A DNA stretch of 64,000 nt, taken from NCBI GenBank assembly GCA_017510335.1, contig JAFWNM010000013.1, positions 62,001 to 126,000 of the forward strand, read 5' to 3'. The translations under genes and the position numbers were made by a program. Below the pieces are notes generated by a model. That model was not told where the DNA came from. It searched no databases and saw only the letters and a program-made list of their open reading frames with translations. How positions within the stretch are numbered: position 1 is the stretch's first letter; every line of letters starts with the position of its first letter. This DNA is from Paracoccaceae bacterium (GTDB lineage Bacteria > Pseudomonadota > Alphaproteobacteria > Rhodobacterales > Rhodobacteraceae). Positions 18,321 to 27,115 of this stretch are shown in pieces.

Positions 18321-19511
18321 TCAGGCGCCCTGTCCGGTGGCAAGCTGCGCCGCAATCTGCGCACGCGACTGCCGGCCGCGTTCGGTGGCGGATTTCAACT
18401 GTCCACAGGCGGCCATGATATCCTCGCCGCGCGGGGTGCGAATGGGGCTGGCATAGCCCGCCTTATGGACAATGTCGGAAAACGCCTCGATGCGCGCCCA
18501 GTCGCTGCGCTGATAGGGGGCGCCGGGCCATTCATTGAACGGGATCAGGTTGATCTTGGCAGGAATGCCCGCGATCAGTTTGACCAGACGTCGCGCATCG
18601 GCATCCGAATCATTCACATCTTTCAACATGACATATTCAAATGTAATGCGTTCGGAATTGGACAGGCGCGGATATTCGCGTAAAGCGTCCAGCAATGTCT
18701 TGATATTCCAGCGTTTGTTTATCGGAACCAGCTTGTCGCGCACCTCATCTGTGGTGGCATGGAAACTGATTGCCAGCAAACAGCCAATTTCCTGCGCTGT
18801 GCGCGCGATTTCGGGCACAACACCAGATGTGGATAAGGTGATCCGCCTGCGCGAAATGGACAGGCCTTCGCCATCCATGACAATTTTCATGCCGTCGCGC
18901 ACATTGTCGAAATTATAAAGCGGCTCGCCCATGCCCATCAGGACAACATTGCTGACAAGGCGCGTTTCATCCTTCGGTGCGCCCGGTTCGGGCCATTCCC
19001 CCAGATCATCACGCGCGACCAGAACCTGGCCCACAATTTCCGCAGCTGTCAGGTTGCGCACCAGTTTCTGGGTGCCTGTATGACAGAAGGAACATGTCAG
19101 CGTGCAGCCGACTTGCGAAGAAATACAAAGGGTTCCACGGCTTTCTTCAGGTATGTAGACGGCTTCCACCTCGTGGCCGCCAGCGATGCGCAGCAAATAT
19201 TTGCGCGTCCCGTCATCAGATATCTGGCGTGTCACGATTTCGGGGCGCGCGATTTCAAAATGCTCTGCCAATTGCATGCGATAGGCTTTGGCCAGATTGG
19301 TCATCAATGCGAAATCCTGCACGCCCCAATGGTATATCCATTGCCATATCTGGCCCACGCGCATTTTTGCCTGCCGTTCGGGTGTGCCAGTGGCCACCAA
19401 TGCATCGGCCATTTGCGCGCGCGTCATCCCGACCAGGTTGCGCTTCCCCCCTTCGGGCAGGCGGCGCGGTAGTGTCATGACATCCTGCGTGATCGGGGCT
19501 GTGATGGCCAT
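18321..19511 (-). CDS. rlmN: Dual-specificity 23S rRNA A2503 / tRNA A37 methyltransferase RlmN
   Basis: Radical-SAM enzyme (396 aa) that methylates C2 of A2503 in 23S rRNA and of A37 in some tRNAs. The [4Fe-4S]-binding motif is in [24 protein letters not shown] and the region ending ACGQLKSA carry other conserved positions, including the methyl-carrying Cys. The ATG at 19511 was chosen because AAGGAT lies eight bases upstream; an in-frame start at 19532 has no good ribosome site. Confidence 0.93.
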   Translation of the reverse strand: MAITAPITQDVMTLPRRLPEGGKRNLVGMTRAQMADALVATGTPERQAKMRVGQIWQWIYHWGVQDFALMTNLAKAYRMQLAEHFEIARPEIVTRQISDDGTRKYLLRIAGGHEVEAVYIPEESRGTLCISSQVGCTLTCSFCHTGTQKLVRNLTAAEIVGQVLVARDDLGEWPEPGAPKDETRLVSNVVLMGMGEPLYNFDNVRDGMKIVMDGEGLSISRRRITLSTSGVVPEIARTAQEIGCLLAISFHATTDEVRDKLVPINKRWNIKTLLDALREYPRLSNSERITFEYVMLKDVNDSDADARRLVKLIAGIPAKINLIPFNEWPGAPYQRSDWARIEAFSDIVHKAGYASPIRTPRGEDIMAACGQLKSATERGRQSRAQIAAQLATGQGA

Positions 19512-19552
19512 TTGCGGTATCCTTGGAAGCAAGCTTTGGTCACATATAACAA

Positions 19553-19582
19553 GACCGCCCGGAATTTACAGCCCGGGCGGTC
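19553..19582 (-). terminator. Terminator after the IalB-family gene
   Basis: GACCGCCCGG (19553-19562) pairs with CCGGGCGGTC (19573-19582). On the minus strand it lies 21 bases after the IalB-family stop and is followed by a moderately T-rich stretch (TTGTTATATG). Confidence 0.7.
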
Positions 19583-19603
19583 ACATTCGGGTAAATTGCG
19601 TGA

Positions 19604-20143
19604 TCACTCAGCGCATTGACGCTGCGCTTCTTCGGTTGCGGCTGTGAAGCCGAACAGCGAAAATGTGTCCTGCGTGTTGGTCCCGCGCGACGAACGCGCC
19701 CGCACCACTGCGTCTGTGCCCGCGCGCATGGCCGCGAAAATGCGCTGGTCTTCTTCCGGCGACCCGGCCCAGGCCCATTCCCCTTCGACGAAAAGCTGGA
19801 ATTCATTGGTGCCGATCGTCACATCGACGGTTGAATCCGGTGCAAACGGGTAGCCCCCGGTAAAGGACACCTGCGGTGCGCCGCTGCCCCCGCGATAGGT
19901 TGCAAACAGCAATATATCGCCGCGGCGCACCTCGACAGGTTGGCCGCCGCGTGTGTTCAGGGTTTCGCGCGGGGCGGACACGGCCCAGCATTCTTTTGGT
20001 TCTTCTTCCACGAACACGCTCCAGGCCGTATCAGCGGCAACGCGGTTGGTGGATTCCTGCGCGAATGCGTTATTCGCGAACCCGCCCGCACACATCATCG
20101 CCACACATGCGAGTGTCGTTCCGTTCAGCCGTATCGACGCCAT
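19604..20143 (-). CDS. Invasion associated locus B (IalB) family protein
   Basis: Secreted or periplasmic protein (179 aa) with an N-terminal signal peptide ending near NNAFAQE. The body contains KECWAVSAPRETLNTRGG, RGDILLFATYR and FTGGYPFAPDS, the pattern of the IalB family first described in Bartonella and common in free-living Rhodobacterales, where its role is unknown. The ATG at 20143 has GGAGG upstream; an in-frame GTG at 20161 is less likely. Monocistronic with its own terminator. Confidence 0.8.
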   Translation of the reverse strand: MASIRLNGTTLACVAMMCAGGFANNAFAQESTNRVAADTAWSVFVEEEPKECWAVSAPRETLNTRGGQPVEVRRGDILLFATYRGGSGAPQVSFTGGYPFAPDSTVDVTIGTNEFQLFVEGEWAWAGSPEEDQRIFAAMRAGTDAVVRARSSRGTNTQDTFSLFGFTAATEEAQRQCAE

Positions 20144-20316
20144 CTGCTTTCTTGCCTCCACTTGGTCCGGGCTTTAGACTGGTATTCGCGCATTGTGGAT
20201 GCGCAAGGCCCTAGCGCCTTTTATCGCCAAGGGTCAGGAATTTCAAAGCCCTCATCGTAAAAAATCGCGCAGGCGTGAATGCGTTATGCGTCCATATCAC
20301 GGAATTGAGCGACAAA

Positions 20317-21336
20317 ATGCCGAAATCCAATAAGATACATGACCATGCAGTGCCGCTGATCGAACTGTGGCGCGGTGATTTGCTTGAAAGCGTGCATCTT
20401 GGGCATGCTGTCGTGATGCGCGCCGATGGCGAGATTGTCGAGACTTGGGGCCAGCCTGATGTTCTGATCTACCCAAGGTCCAGTTGCAAAATGGTGCAGG
20501 CCCTGCCCCTTCTTGAAACCGGCGCCGGGCGCGACCTGAGCGCGGCGCAATTGGCGCTGTGCTGTGCCTCGCATCAGGGGGCGGGGGTTCATGTGCAGGG
20601 CGTGGCGCGCTGGCTGTCCGATCTGGGGCTTTCGGAACGCGACCTGCGCTGCGGCGCCCAGCACGCCGAAGATATTGAAGAACGCAACCGCTTGATTCTG
20701 GCACATGACAGCGCCTGCCAGTTGCACAATAACTGTTCGGGCAAGCATGCGGGTTTTCTGACGCTGAACCGCCATCTGGGCGGGCACAGCGAATATGTGG
20801 AGGCCGACCACCCTGTGCAACGCGCCGTGCGGCAGGCATTTGACGAGGTCACAGGCATGACTTCGCCGTTATATGGAATAGACGGGTGTTCCGCACCGAA
20901 TTTTGCCACCAGCCTGCAAGGGCTGGCGCTGGCCATGGCGCGATTTGCGGGCGCATCTGACACGGGCGATGCGCGCACCCGCGCGATGGTTGCACTACGC
21001 AACGCCATGATGGCGCATCCCGACCTTGTGGCGGGCGAAACGCGCGCCTGCACCGACTTGATGCGCGCCATGGGCGGCAAGGCAGCTGTCAAATTCGGGG
21101 CCGAGGCCGTTTTTGTGGCCATCCTGCCCCAAGCGGGGCTGGGTATCGCGCTGAAAATCGTTGACGGTGGCGCGCGCGCCGCGGAATCAGCGATCACCGC
21201 GCTTTTGTTGCGCTACGGGGTGCTGGAACGCGGCCATCCGGTTGTCGCGCGTTACCTTGGCGACCTGCGCAACCGGCGCGATCTGGTGGTGGGGCAGACG
21301 CGCTGCGCACCCGGTTTTTGCGCAAATCCCATGTAA
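20317..21336 (+). CDS. ansA: Asparaginase, rhizobial (REtII/AnsA) type
   Basis: 339 aa, Asn_asparaginase II family, unrelated to the E. coli AnsA/AnsB fold. Conserved stretches are IYPRSSCKMVQALPLLETGA, CASHQGAGVHVQGV, NNCSGKHAGFL, YGIDGCSAPNFA and GGKAAVKFGAEAVFVAI; the Ser-Cys-Lys segment carries catalytic and zinc-binding residues. Deaminates asparagine to aspartate, probably in the cytoplasm. The ATG at 20317 gives a compact N-terminus; GTG 20275 is in frame. Neither has a strong ribosome site. Confidence 0.85.
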   Translation: MPKSNKIHDHAVPLIELWRGDLLESVHLGHAVVMRADGEIVETWGQPDVLIYPRSSCKMVQALPLLETGAGRDLSAAQLALCCASHQGAGVHVQGVARWLSDLGLSERDLRCGAQHAEDIEERNRLILAHDSACQLHNNCSGKHAGFLTLNRHLGGHSEYVEADHPVQRAVRQAFDEVTGMTSPLYGIDGCSAPNFATSLQGLALAMARFAGASDTGDARTRAMVALRNAMMAHPDLVAGETRACTDLMRAMGGKAAVKFGAEAVFVAILPQAGLGIALKIVDGGARAAESAITALLLRYGVLERGHPVVARYLGDLRNRRDLVVGQTRCAPGFCANPM

Positions 21337-21436
21337 TTGCCGGTTAATTCCGCTGCAGTGCGGCACAACGCTTTGCGCAGATGCACGAATGCGGTATCGC
21401 ACCATGTAAACAATTCATGAAAAGGACCAGCACAGA

Positions 21437-21715
21437 ATGTTCAAATTTCTTTTCGGTAAATCCGCCAAGGAACCAGAGGTTATTGTTCGTGAAACCCAAC
21501 GCGAGACGGTGGAACGCGCGCTAAAGGAAGTGAATGACATTCTGGCAGGGTTAAGCCCAAGGGCAGTTGTCACTGTCGATTTGCAACACGGCACAGTGTC
21601 GGTTTCGCTGCCCGAGCAAATGCCCGACGAGGCCAAGGCCCTGCCCGCCCCCGACCCCACCCCCGCTTCGGATGGCACCGCCCAAAGCCCAGAGGGCAAA
21701 AACGCACCCCCCTGA
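21437..21715 (+). CDS. Small hypothetical protein
   Basis: 92 aa, no recognised domain. The first two thirds form a compact charged region (MFKFLFGKSAKEPEVIVRET, then a helix rich in Glu/Arg and a beta-like stretch VVTVDLQHGTVSVSLPEQ); the last 25 residues are Pro/Ala-rich and probably disordered. AAAGGA precedes the ATG. It lies alone between the asparaginase gene and metY and has a hairpin after it. Confidence 0.65.
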   Translation: MFKFLFGKSAKEPEVIVRETQRETVERALKEVNDILAGLSPRAVVTVDLQHGTVSVSLPEQMPDEAKALPAPDPTPASDGTAQSPEGKNAPP

Positions 21716-21779
21716 AGGCGCGATCTTGCGCGCGCGCCACGCCATCAGGGGCCTGTGACGCCCGATCGGTAAAGCCCGC

Positions 21780-21798
21780 CCCGGCGTCATGCGCCGGG
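21780..21798 (+). terminator. Hairpin after the 92-aa gene
   Basis: CCCGGCG (21780-21786) pairs with CGCCGGG (21792-21798) with a five-base loop, followed by a sequence with two short T-runs. It lies between the small gene and the metY leader. Confidence 0.5.
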
Positions 21799-21829
21799 CT
21801 ACAAAACTTTGCGTTTTCAGGACCAACAG

Positions 21830-21877
21830 ACGGGATGCAATGCTTGCACGGTGGCAAACACTGTCGTAGCGTCCCGT
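21830..21877 (+). promoter_or_regulatory. Structured 5' leader of metY (unidentified element)
   Basis: ACGGGATGC (21830-21838) pairs with GCGTCCCGT (21869-21877), nine pairs with one G-T, enclosing about 30 bases that contain a small TTGC/GCAA hairpin. It ends 28 bases before the metY ATG. Methionine genes of alphaproteobacteria are often behind SAM-sensing RNAs, but the conserved cores of SAM-II, SAM/SAH and SAH riboswitches are not visible here. Confidence 0.35.
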
Positions 21878-21904
21878 GACCAATTTATACAAAGGACGGA
21901 TATC

Positions 21905-23197
21905 ATGGCCGAGTCATCCCCGGGTTTCGACACATTGCAAATTCACGCAGGGGCGCGGCCGGACCCCGCCACTGGCGCGCGTCAGGTGCCCATCTATCAG
22001 TCGACCGCATTCGTGTTCCGCGATGCGGACCATGCGGCAGCATTGTTCAACCTGCAAGAAGTCGGCTATATCTATTCGCGCCTGACGAACCCGACAGTTT
22101 CGGCCCTGCAAGAACGCATGGCCACATTGGAAGGGGGCGCGGGCGCAGTCTGTGTCTCGTCGGGGCACTCGGCCCAGATACTGGCGCTGTTCGCGCTGAT
22201 GGGACCGGGATTGAACATTGTGGCGTCCAACCGGCTCTATGGGGGCACAGTCACCCAGTTCAGCCAGACGATACGCCGGTTCGGCTGGTCAGCCACTTTC
22301 GTGGATTTTGACGATCTGGACGCGCTGGATGCGGCCATTGATGAAAACACGCGCGCGGTCTTTTGCGAATCCATCGCCAATCCGGGCGGGTATATCACTG
22401 ATCTGGACGCCGTGTCGGCCATCACCGACCGTCACGGAATTCCGCTGATCGTAGATAACACGACCGCAACCCCCTATCTGTGCCGCCCCATCGAACATGG
22501 TGCCACGCTGGTGGTCCATTCGATGACAAAATACTTGACCGGCAATGGCACTGTCACAGGCGGATGCGTCATTGATTCGGGGAAATTCGACTGGTCGGCG
22601 AATGACAAATTCCCGTCCCTGTCCCAACCCGAACCCGCCTATCACGGGCTGAAATTCCACGAAACCTTCGGGCCGCTGGCCTTTACCTTCCATTCCACGG
22701 CTGTGGGCCTTCGTGACCTTGGCATGACCTTGAACCCGCAGGCGGCGCATTACACGCTGATGGGCATAGAAACGCTGTCGCTGCGGATGGACCGCCACTG
22801 CGAAAACGCGCTGAAAGTCGCAAAATGGCTGGAAGCAGACCCCCGCGTGGCCCATGTCACCTATGCGGGCCTGCCATCCTCGCCCTATCATGGGCGCATG
22901 GCCAGAATTTGTCCAAAAGGGGCGTCGTCGCTGTTCACCTTCGCCTTGAAGGACGGGTATGAAGCCTGCGTCAAGGTAATCGACTCTGTGGACCTGTTCA
23001 GCCATGTCGCCAATCTGGGCGACACGCGGTCGTTGATCATCCATTCCGCATCCACCACGCACCGGCAATTGTCGCCCGCGCAACAGATCGCGGCAGGGGC
23101 TGCGCCCGATGTCATTCGCCTGTCGATCGGTCTGGAAGATCCCGCTGACCTGATTGCCGATCTGGATCAGGCAATGACCAAGGCCTGTTCAGCATAG
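21905..23197 (+). CDS. metY: O-acetylhomoserine aminocarboxypropyltransferase (sulfhydrylase)
   Basis: PLP enzyme (430 aa) that makes homocysteine directly from O-acetylhomoserine and sulfide. The internal aldimine Lys209 is in VHSMTKYLTGNG; YIYSRLTNPTVSALQERMA and SSGHSAQILALFAL bind the cofactor. The C-terminal LGDTRSLIIHSASTTHRQL is typical. The ATG at 21905 is preceded by AAAGGACGG. O-succinylhomoserine could be the substrate in some relatives, but length and sequence favour the acetyl form. Confidence 0.92.
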   Translation: MAESSPGFDTLQIHAGARPDPATGARQVPIYQSTAFVFRDADHAAALFNLQEVGYIYSRLTNPTVSALQERMATLEGGAGAVCVSSGHSAQILALFALMGPGLNIVASNRLYGGTVTQFSQTIRRFGWSATFVDFDDLDALDAAIDENTRAVFCESIANPGGYITDLDAVSAITDRHGIPLIVDNTTATPYLCRPIEHGATLVVHSMTKYLTGNGTVTGGCVIDSGKFDWSANDKFPSLSQPEPAYHGLKFHETFGPLAFTFHSTAVGLRDLGMTLNPQAAHYTLMGIETLSLRMDRHCENALKVAKWLEADPRVAHVTYAGLPSSPYHGRMARICPKGASSLFTFALKDGYEACVKVIDSVDLFSHVANLGDTRSLIIHSASTTHRQLSPAQQIAAGAAPDVIRLSIGLEDPADLIADLDQAMTKACSA

Positions 23198-23209
23198 CGC
23201 GCGCAGGAC

Positions 23210-23274
23210 CAGTCGGCCAAAAGCGACCTTTCGGGGCGGGACACCCGTATCCGAAAGGTCGCTGCCGGCGACTG
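23210..23274 (+). terminator. Long compound hairpin after metY
   Basis: A perfect 13-bp inner stem (23222-23234 with 23251-23263) is extended by CAGTCG (23210-23215) with CGACTG (23269-23274). It starts 13 bases after the metY stop and acts in all likelihood as its terminator, though no U-tract follows. The remaining 166 bases to 23440 hold no gene and should contain the promoter of the 1001-aa gene. Confidence 0.65.
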
Positions 23275-23440
23275 ATCACCATTCTGGCAAAAGCGCAAAG
23301 CCTGCTTGCCGTTACATGGGTCAGGCGTTAGCTAAACCCTAAGCTTCATATCGGGGACCTTGGCGATTTTTCGCTTTTGCGCGAACAGATCGCGGAAATG
23401 AGACTCCCTTCAAACCTGATTGATGTGCTAAAGGCGCAAC

Positions 23441-26400
23441 ATGAAAACGAATTTCGCTCTTGGCATTACGCAGTCCGGTGTCACCTTGTGGCAGCGGGGT
23501 GATCGTGGTTGGTTACGCGTCGGTGCTGTCGCACTGGATCATCCGGACATGGACGCCGCTGTGGCGGACCTTGTCAAAACCGCAAAGACGCTGGTTTCCG
23601 ACACTGTCCTGACCCAGCTTGTCATTCCCGAAGATCAAGTCCTTTACACCCGGATCACGGCACCCGGGCCGGGGGTGGATGCGCAGCGCAGCCAGATTCG
23701 CAAAGCGCTGGAAGGGCGCACACCCTTTCCGGTGGAAGAACTGGATTTCGACTGGACAGGCGCAGGGCCTGATGTGGATGTGGCTGTTGTCGCGCGCGAA
23801 ACCCTGATCGAAGCCGAAGATTTCGCCAAAAAGCACGGCCTGAACCCTGCCTGTTTTGTGGCGGCCCCTGTGGGGGGCGCGTTCAACCACGCGCCTTTCT
23901 TTGGTCACAGCCGCGTTCTGCGCACCCTTCTTGGCGATCCTGCCAAGCTGACCCGCGACAGGGAAATCTTGCGTGAAACTGGTGTTGTGGCGCCGCCTGC
24001 GCCCGTTGCGCCGCCCGCCAAACCGGCGGAAGCGGACGCGCCACCCCCTGCCCCCAAAGCACAGGATGACGCAGCCAAAGCGGGACCGCAGCCCCAAAAG
24101 CCCGCCGAACCAAAGCAAGACCCGCCAGCGCCGCGCAGCACCGCCACCCCGGATGCAAAGCCCGCAGCCACCCCCGTGGCGACACCAAAGCCCAAGACGG
24201 ACAACAAGACCCGTCCAGACGGGACTATCGGCGCGGAACCACGGTCCACCAAAGCTGACGCAGCCACCACCACTTCAGGGCCGGCAGTGTCGCCAATTGC
24301 AGACGTTCCCATTCCCGTGCCCCCTGTCGCGCCTAAAAACGGACAGGAGGCAGTGTCCATCGGGTTCAAAAGCCGCCGAACACCCCCGCCGCTTCAGGAC
24401 AAGAAGACCGCGTCCCCTGCCGCAGCGAAGGCCGACACAACGCTGACAGGACAAAAACAAAAGCTGGCAGCGATGGGCAATGCGGCGCGCGCAGAGCCTG
24501 CTGTGGTCACAAGCAGGCTTGGCGAAGGGTTCCGTAGCAAATACGCCAGCGCGAATGCGCGCATTTCCGAAAGCATGGGGCATTTGCGCACGCGGTTGCA
24601 AGCGGCGGCCAAAAAAACGCCCCCCAAACCGGCGCCGGATGCCCCCGCCATGCGCGCCGACACCCCGAACACTGCCAAAACACCACCAGATGGCGCAGTC
24701 GCGCCGTCCAGCGCGACCCCAGGCACCGCGCCCAAGACGCAAAAAACCGCCGCGCCAAAAGATACCGCGCAATCCCCCAAGGCCACGCTTGCGGGGGCGA
24801 TTGCATGGCCAAAATCCGCAAACAGCGCCCCACCCGTGCGGAAAACCCCGCTGGAAACGCTGCGCAGCCTTGGCCAAAGCCCGGCCCCCGGCACTGGAAA
24901 AAGCACTGACCCAGAAGCAGAACGGCTGACGGTTTTCGGGGCACGCGGGAATTCGGCAGCACCGGGTCCGGTATCTTCCAAATCGGGCGCATGGGCGTTG
25001 ATTGGCGGTGGCGCGCTGATGATCGTGGTGGCGGCAGGGATCTATGCGTTTTATTTTGCCCGTCCGGCCCCTTTGGACGTGCCTGTAGCGTTGGCACCTG
25101 CACCACAAGCCGCATTGGACACGCCTGAAACCCTGTCCGATGATGTGGTCGCCACAGATGCCGAGGACATCGAGGCCGCGCTTGGCGTGGAGGATGTAGC
25201 ACAACGCGGACCGACTGCCGACACATCCGTGATGGAAGAAGGTGTGCCGGGCGCAAGCCCTGATGAGGACGCAGTTCAGGCCGATCAGGGCCGCACCCCC
25301 ACCCCCGAGCAGGAGCAAGGCCGCATCGCGGGGCTTCGCTCGCCAGCGCTGATCATGCCGCAGGAGCTTTCGGCCTTGCCTGCACGTCCCACCGCGCCCG
25401 ACCCGTTCGGAACAGTGCCCTTGCCGCCCCTGCGCAGTGAACTGGCGGAACAGAACGCCCCCGCGCCCGAAGCCGCCTTTCAGGATGACATCGCCACCGA
25501 CAATGCCGAAAGCGCCTTGCCCGCTGGCGAGGACGCGCTGGAAATAGATGTTACGCAAGGGCGGCCCGGCACGGCCCCGCCCGAAAAACCCGTTCGGTTC
25601 ACCTTGCCGGAAACGCCAGCGCAAGCCCCCGCAGATGCGCCCGACACCCAAGCCCCCGAACCCGAGGATGATGCGGCCGACACGCCCGCACCCCAAAGCC
25701 CTGCTGCAGCAAGCACCTTCGCGGCGGCGCCCGATGATGGGGCCACAGATGCGCCCCCCGCTGAAAGCGACATGCAGATTGTCGTCACGCCCGGCACACC
25801 GCCCGTTGTGCCCCCTGCGCGCCCCGCAGGGTTGGCACCACAAAGCGACCAATCGCAAGATCAGGGGCAGGCTGATGAGGATGGGCAAACCCAACAAGCC
25901 GCTGCACCCGCATCTGCCGGCGGGCTTGCATTGACGGCGTTGCGTCCAGCAAGCCGCCCCAGCGACCTGACGGCCCGTGCGGAACAAGTTCTGGAAAGCG
26001 CGGCAGCGCAAATTCAGAACACCACGCCCCAAGCAGTTGCCGCATCCTTGCGACCATCGGACCGGCCCAGCGAATTCGCCTCGACCGTTCAGCGCGCGCT
26101 CAGTGCATCGACCGCTTCCGCGCCAGCATCCACAGCGGGCATTTCCGCACAGCAACAACAACCCGTCCAGACGGCAAGTGCCGCGGCAATGCCGCGCATT
26201 CCCACATCCACATCGGTATCGCGCGAAGCAACACAGGCGCGCGCCATCAACCTGCGGCAAGTCAACCTGATCGGTGTCATGGGCACCGCGTCGAACCGGC
26301 GCGCGCTGGTGCGCCTGTCCAACGGGCGTGTCATGACCGTGCGCGTGGGCGAAAGCCTTGATGGCGGGCAGGTCACGGCGATTGGCGAAACCGAATTGCG

Positions 26401-26446
26401 CTATAACCGGCGCGGCCGTGATGTTGTGTTGCGCATTGCATCCTGA
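23441..26446 (+). CDS. Large Pro/Ala-rich membrane protein, GspL/PilM-like N-terminus and GspC/PilP-like C-terminus
   Basis: 1001 aa, no assigned function. Residues 1-150 form a compact domain (start MKTNFALGITQSGVTLWQRG; LVIPEDQVLYTRI; GRTPFPVEELDFDW) resembling the cytoplasmic actin-like domain of GspL/PilM. Residues 180-510 are Pro/Ala/Lys-rich, one membrane helix spans about 515-536, and 540-930 are again Pro/Ala/Asp-rich. Residues 934-1001 form a beta domain (QVNLIGVMGTASNRRALVRL...) shared with the protein at 9593. Such proteins are sometimes mislabelled as translation initiation factors because of the low-complexity part. Confidence 0.7.
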   Translation: MKTNFALGITQSGVTLWQRGDRGWLRVGAVALDHPDMDAAVADLVKTAKTLVSDTVLTQLVIPEDQVLYTRITAPGPGVDAQRSQIRKALEGRTPFPVEELDFDWTGAGPDVDVAVVARETLIEAEDFAKKHGLNPACFVAAPVGGAFNHAPFFGHSRVLRTLLGDPAKLTRDREILRETGVVAPPAPVAPPAKPAEADAPPPAPKAQDDAAKAGPQPQKPAEPKQDPPAPRSTATPDAKPAATPVATPKPKTDNKTRPDGTIGAEPRSTKADAATTTSGPAVSPIADVPIPVPPVAPKNGQEAVSIGFKSRRTPPPLQDKKTASPAAAKADTTLTGQKQKLAAMGNAARAEPAVVTSRLGEGFRSKYASANARISESMGHLRTRLQAAAKKTPPKPAPDAPAMRADTPNTAKTPPDGAVAPSSATPGTAPKTQKTAAPKDTAQSPKATLAGAIAWPKSANSAPPVRKTPLETLRSLGQSPAPGTGKSTDPEAERLTVFGARGNSAAPGPVSSKSGAWALIGGGALMIVVAAGIYAFYFARPAPLDVPVALAPAPQAALDTPETLSDDVVATDAEDIEAALGVEDVAQRGPTADTSVMEEGVPGASPDEDAVQADQGRTPTPEQEQGRIAGLRSPALIMPQELSALPARPTAPDPFGTVPLPPLRSELAEQNAPAPEAAFQDDIATDNAESALPAGEDALEIDVTQGRPGTAPPEKPVRFTLPETPAQAPADAPDTQAPEPEDDAADTPAPQSPAAASTFAAAPDDGATDAPPAESDMQIVVTPGTPPVVPPARPAGLAPQSDQSQDQGQADEDGQTQQAAAPASAGGLALTALRPASRPSDLTARAEQVLESAAAQIQNTTPQAVAASLRPSDRPSEFASTVQRALSASTASAPASTAGISAQQQQPVQTASAAAMPRIPTSTSVSREATQARAINLRQVNLIGVMGTASNRRALVRLSNGRVMTVRVGESLDGGQVTAIGETELRYNRRGRDVVLRIAS

Positions 26447-26515
26447 CCCGGCCCGCGTGATAACAAGCCCCAACAGCGTCATGGGCCAGATCGCGCCTGA
26501 ACACAGGAAATAAAG

Positions 26516-27115
26516 ATGTCCGAAAAGCAGGTTTCGCCCGCCATCAAGATCGAGCTGGAATTTGGCCCGGTTTTTGCATTCTTCGTGGGGTATATCGCCA
26601 CACGCGGGCAAAGCTATATGATTGGCGGCACGGAATATGACGCCTTCATTCTGATGACAGCCGCCTTCATTCCGGTGATGGGGATTGCCACATTCGCCTT
26701 ATGGAAGCTCTCGGGCCGCCTAAGCAGGTTGCAACTGGTGACGCTGATCATGGTTGTGGTGTTTGGCGGGCTGACAGTGTGGCTCAATGACGAGCGTTTT
26801 TTCAAAATGAAACCCACAGCCGTGTATTCAATCTTTGCCATTTTGCTGGCCATTGGTCTGGCACGCGGCCAAAGCTGGCTGGAACTGGTCATGGAAGGGG
26901 CATTGCCATTGACACATGACGGCTGGATCGTGCTGACAAAACGGCTGGCCATCATGTTTGCGGCCATGGCATTGGCCAATGAACTGGTCTGGCGCAGCCT
27001 GTCCACCGATGCCTGGGTCAATTTCCGCACCTTCGTTCTGCCGTTTGCGCTGTTTGTCTTCTTCATGGCGCAAGCAAAACTGTTTGAACGCTACAAGCCC
27101 GCACCCGACAAATAG
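26516..27115 (+). CDS. yciB: Inner membrane-spanning protein YciB (septation protein A family)
   Basis: 199 aa, about five or six membrane segments. The family pattern is clear: KIELEFGPVFAFFVGYIATR at the start, FGGLTVWLNDERFFKMKPT in the middle, and LANELVWRSLSTDAWVNFRTF toward the end. In E. coli YciB takes part in envelope and septum maintenance. AGGAAA precedes the ATG. A nine-bp hairpin follows the stop, and the read-through end of the GST frame covers its 3' half on the other strand. Confidence 0.9.
   Translation: MSEKQVSPAIKIELEFGPVFAFFVGYIATRGQSYMIGGTEYDAFILMTAAFIPVMGIATFALWKLSGRLSRLQLVTLIMVVVFGGLTVWLNDERFFKMKPTAVYSIFAILLAIGLARGQSWLELVMEGALPLTHDGWIVLTKRLAIMFAAMALANELVWRSLSTDAWVNFRTFVLPFALFVFFMAQAKLFERYKPAPDK

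Noticed and set aside
21830-21904. SAM-II, SAM/SAH or SAH riboswitch before metY
   Set aside because: The diagnostic sequence blocks of these classes are not present; only an unassigned stem could be supported.
24275-26611. 778-codon open frame on the minus strand opposite the 1001-aa gene
   Set aside because: It is the mirror of the Pro/Ala-rich coding strand; the protein is Cys/Gly/Arg-rich with no recognisable domain and no ribosome site. Long antisense frames are expected in GC-rich codon-biased DNA.
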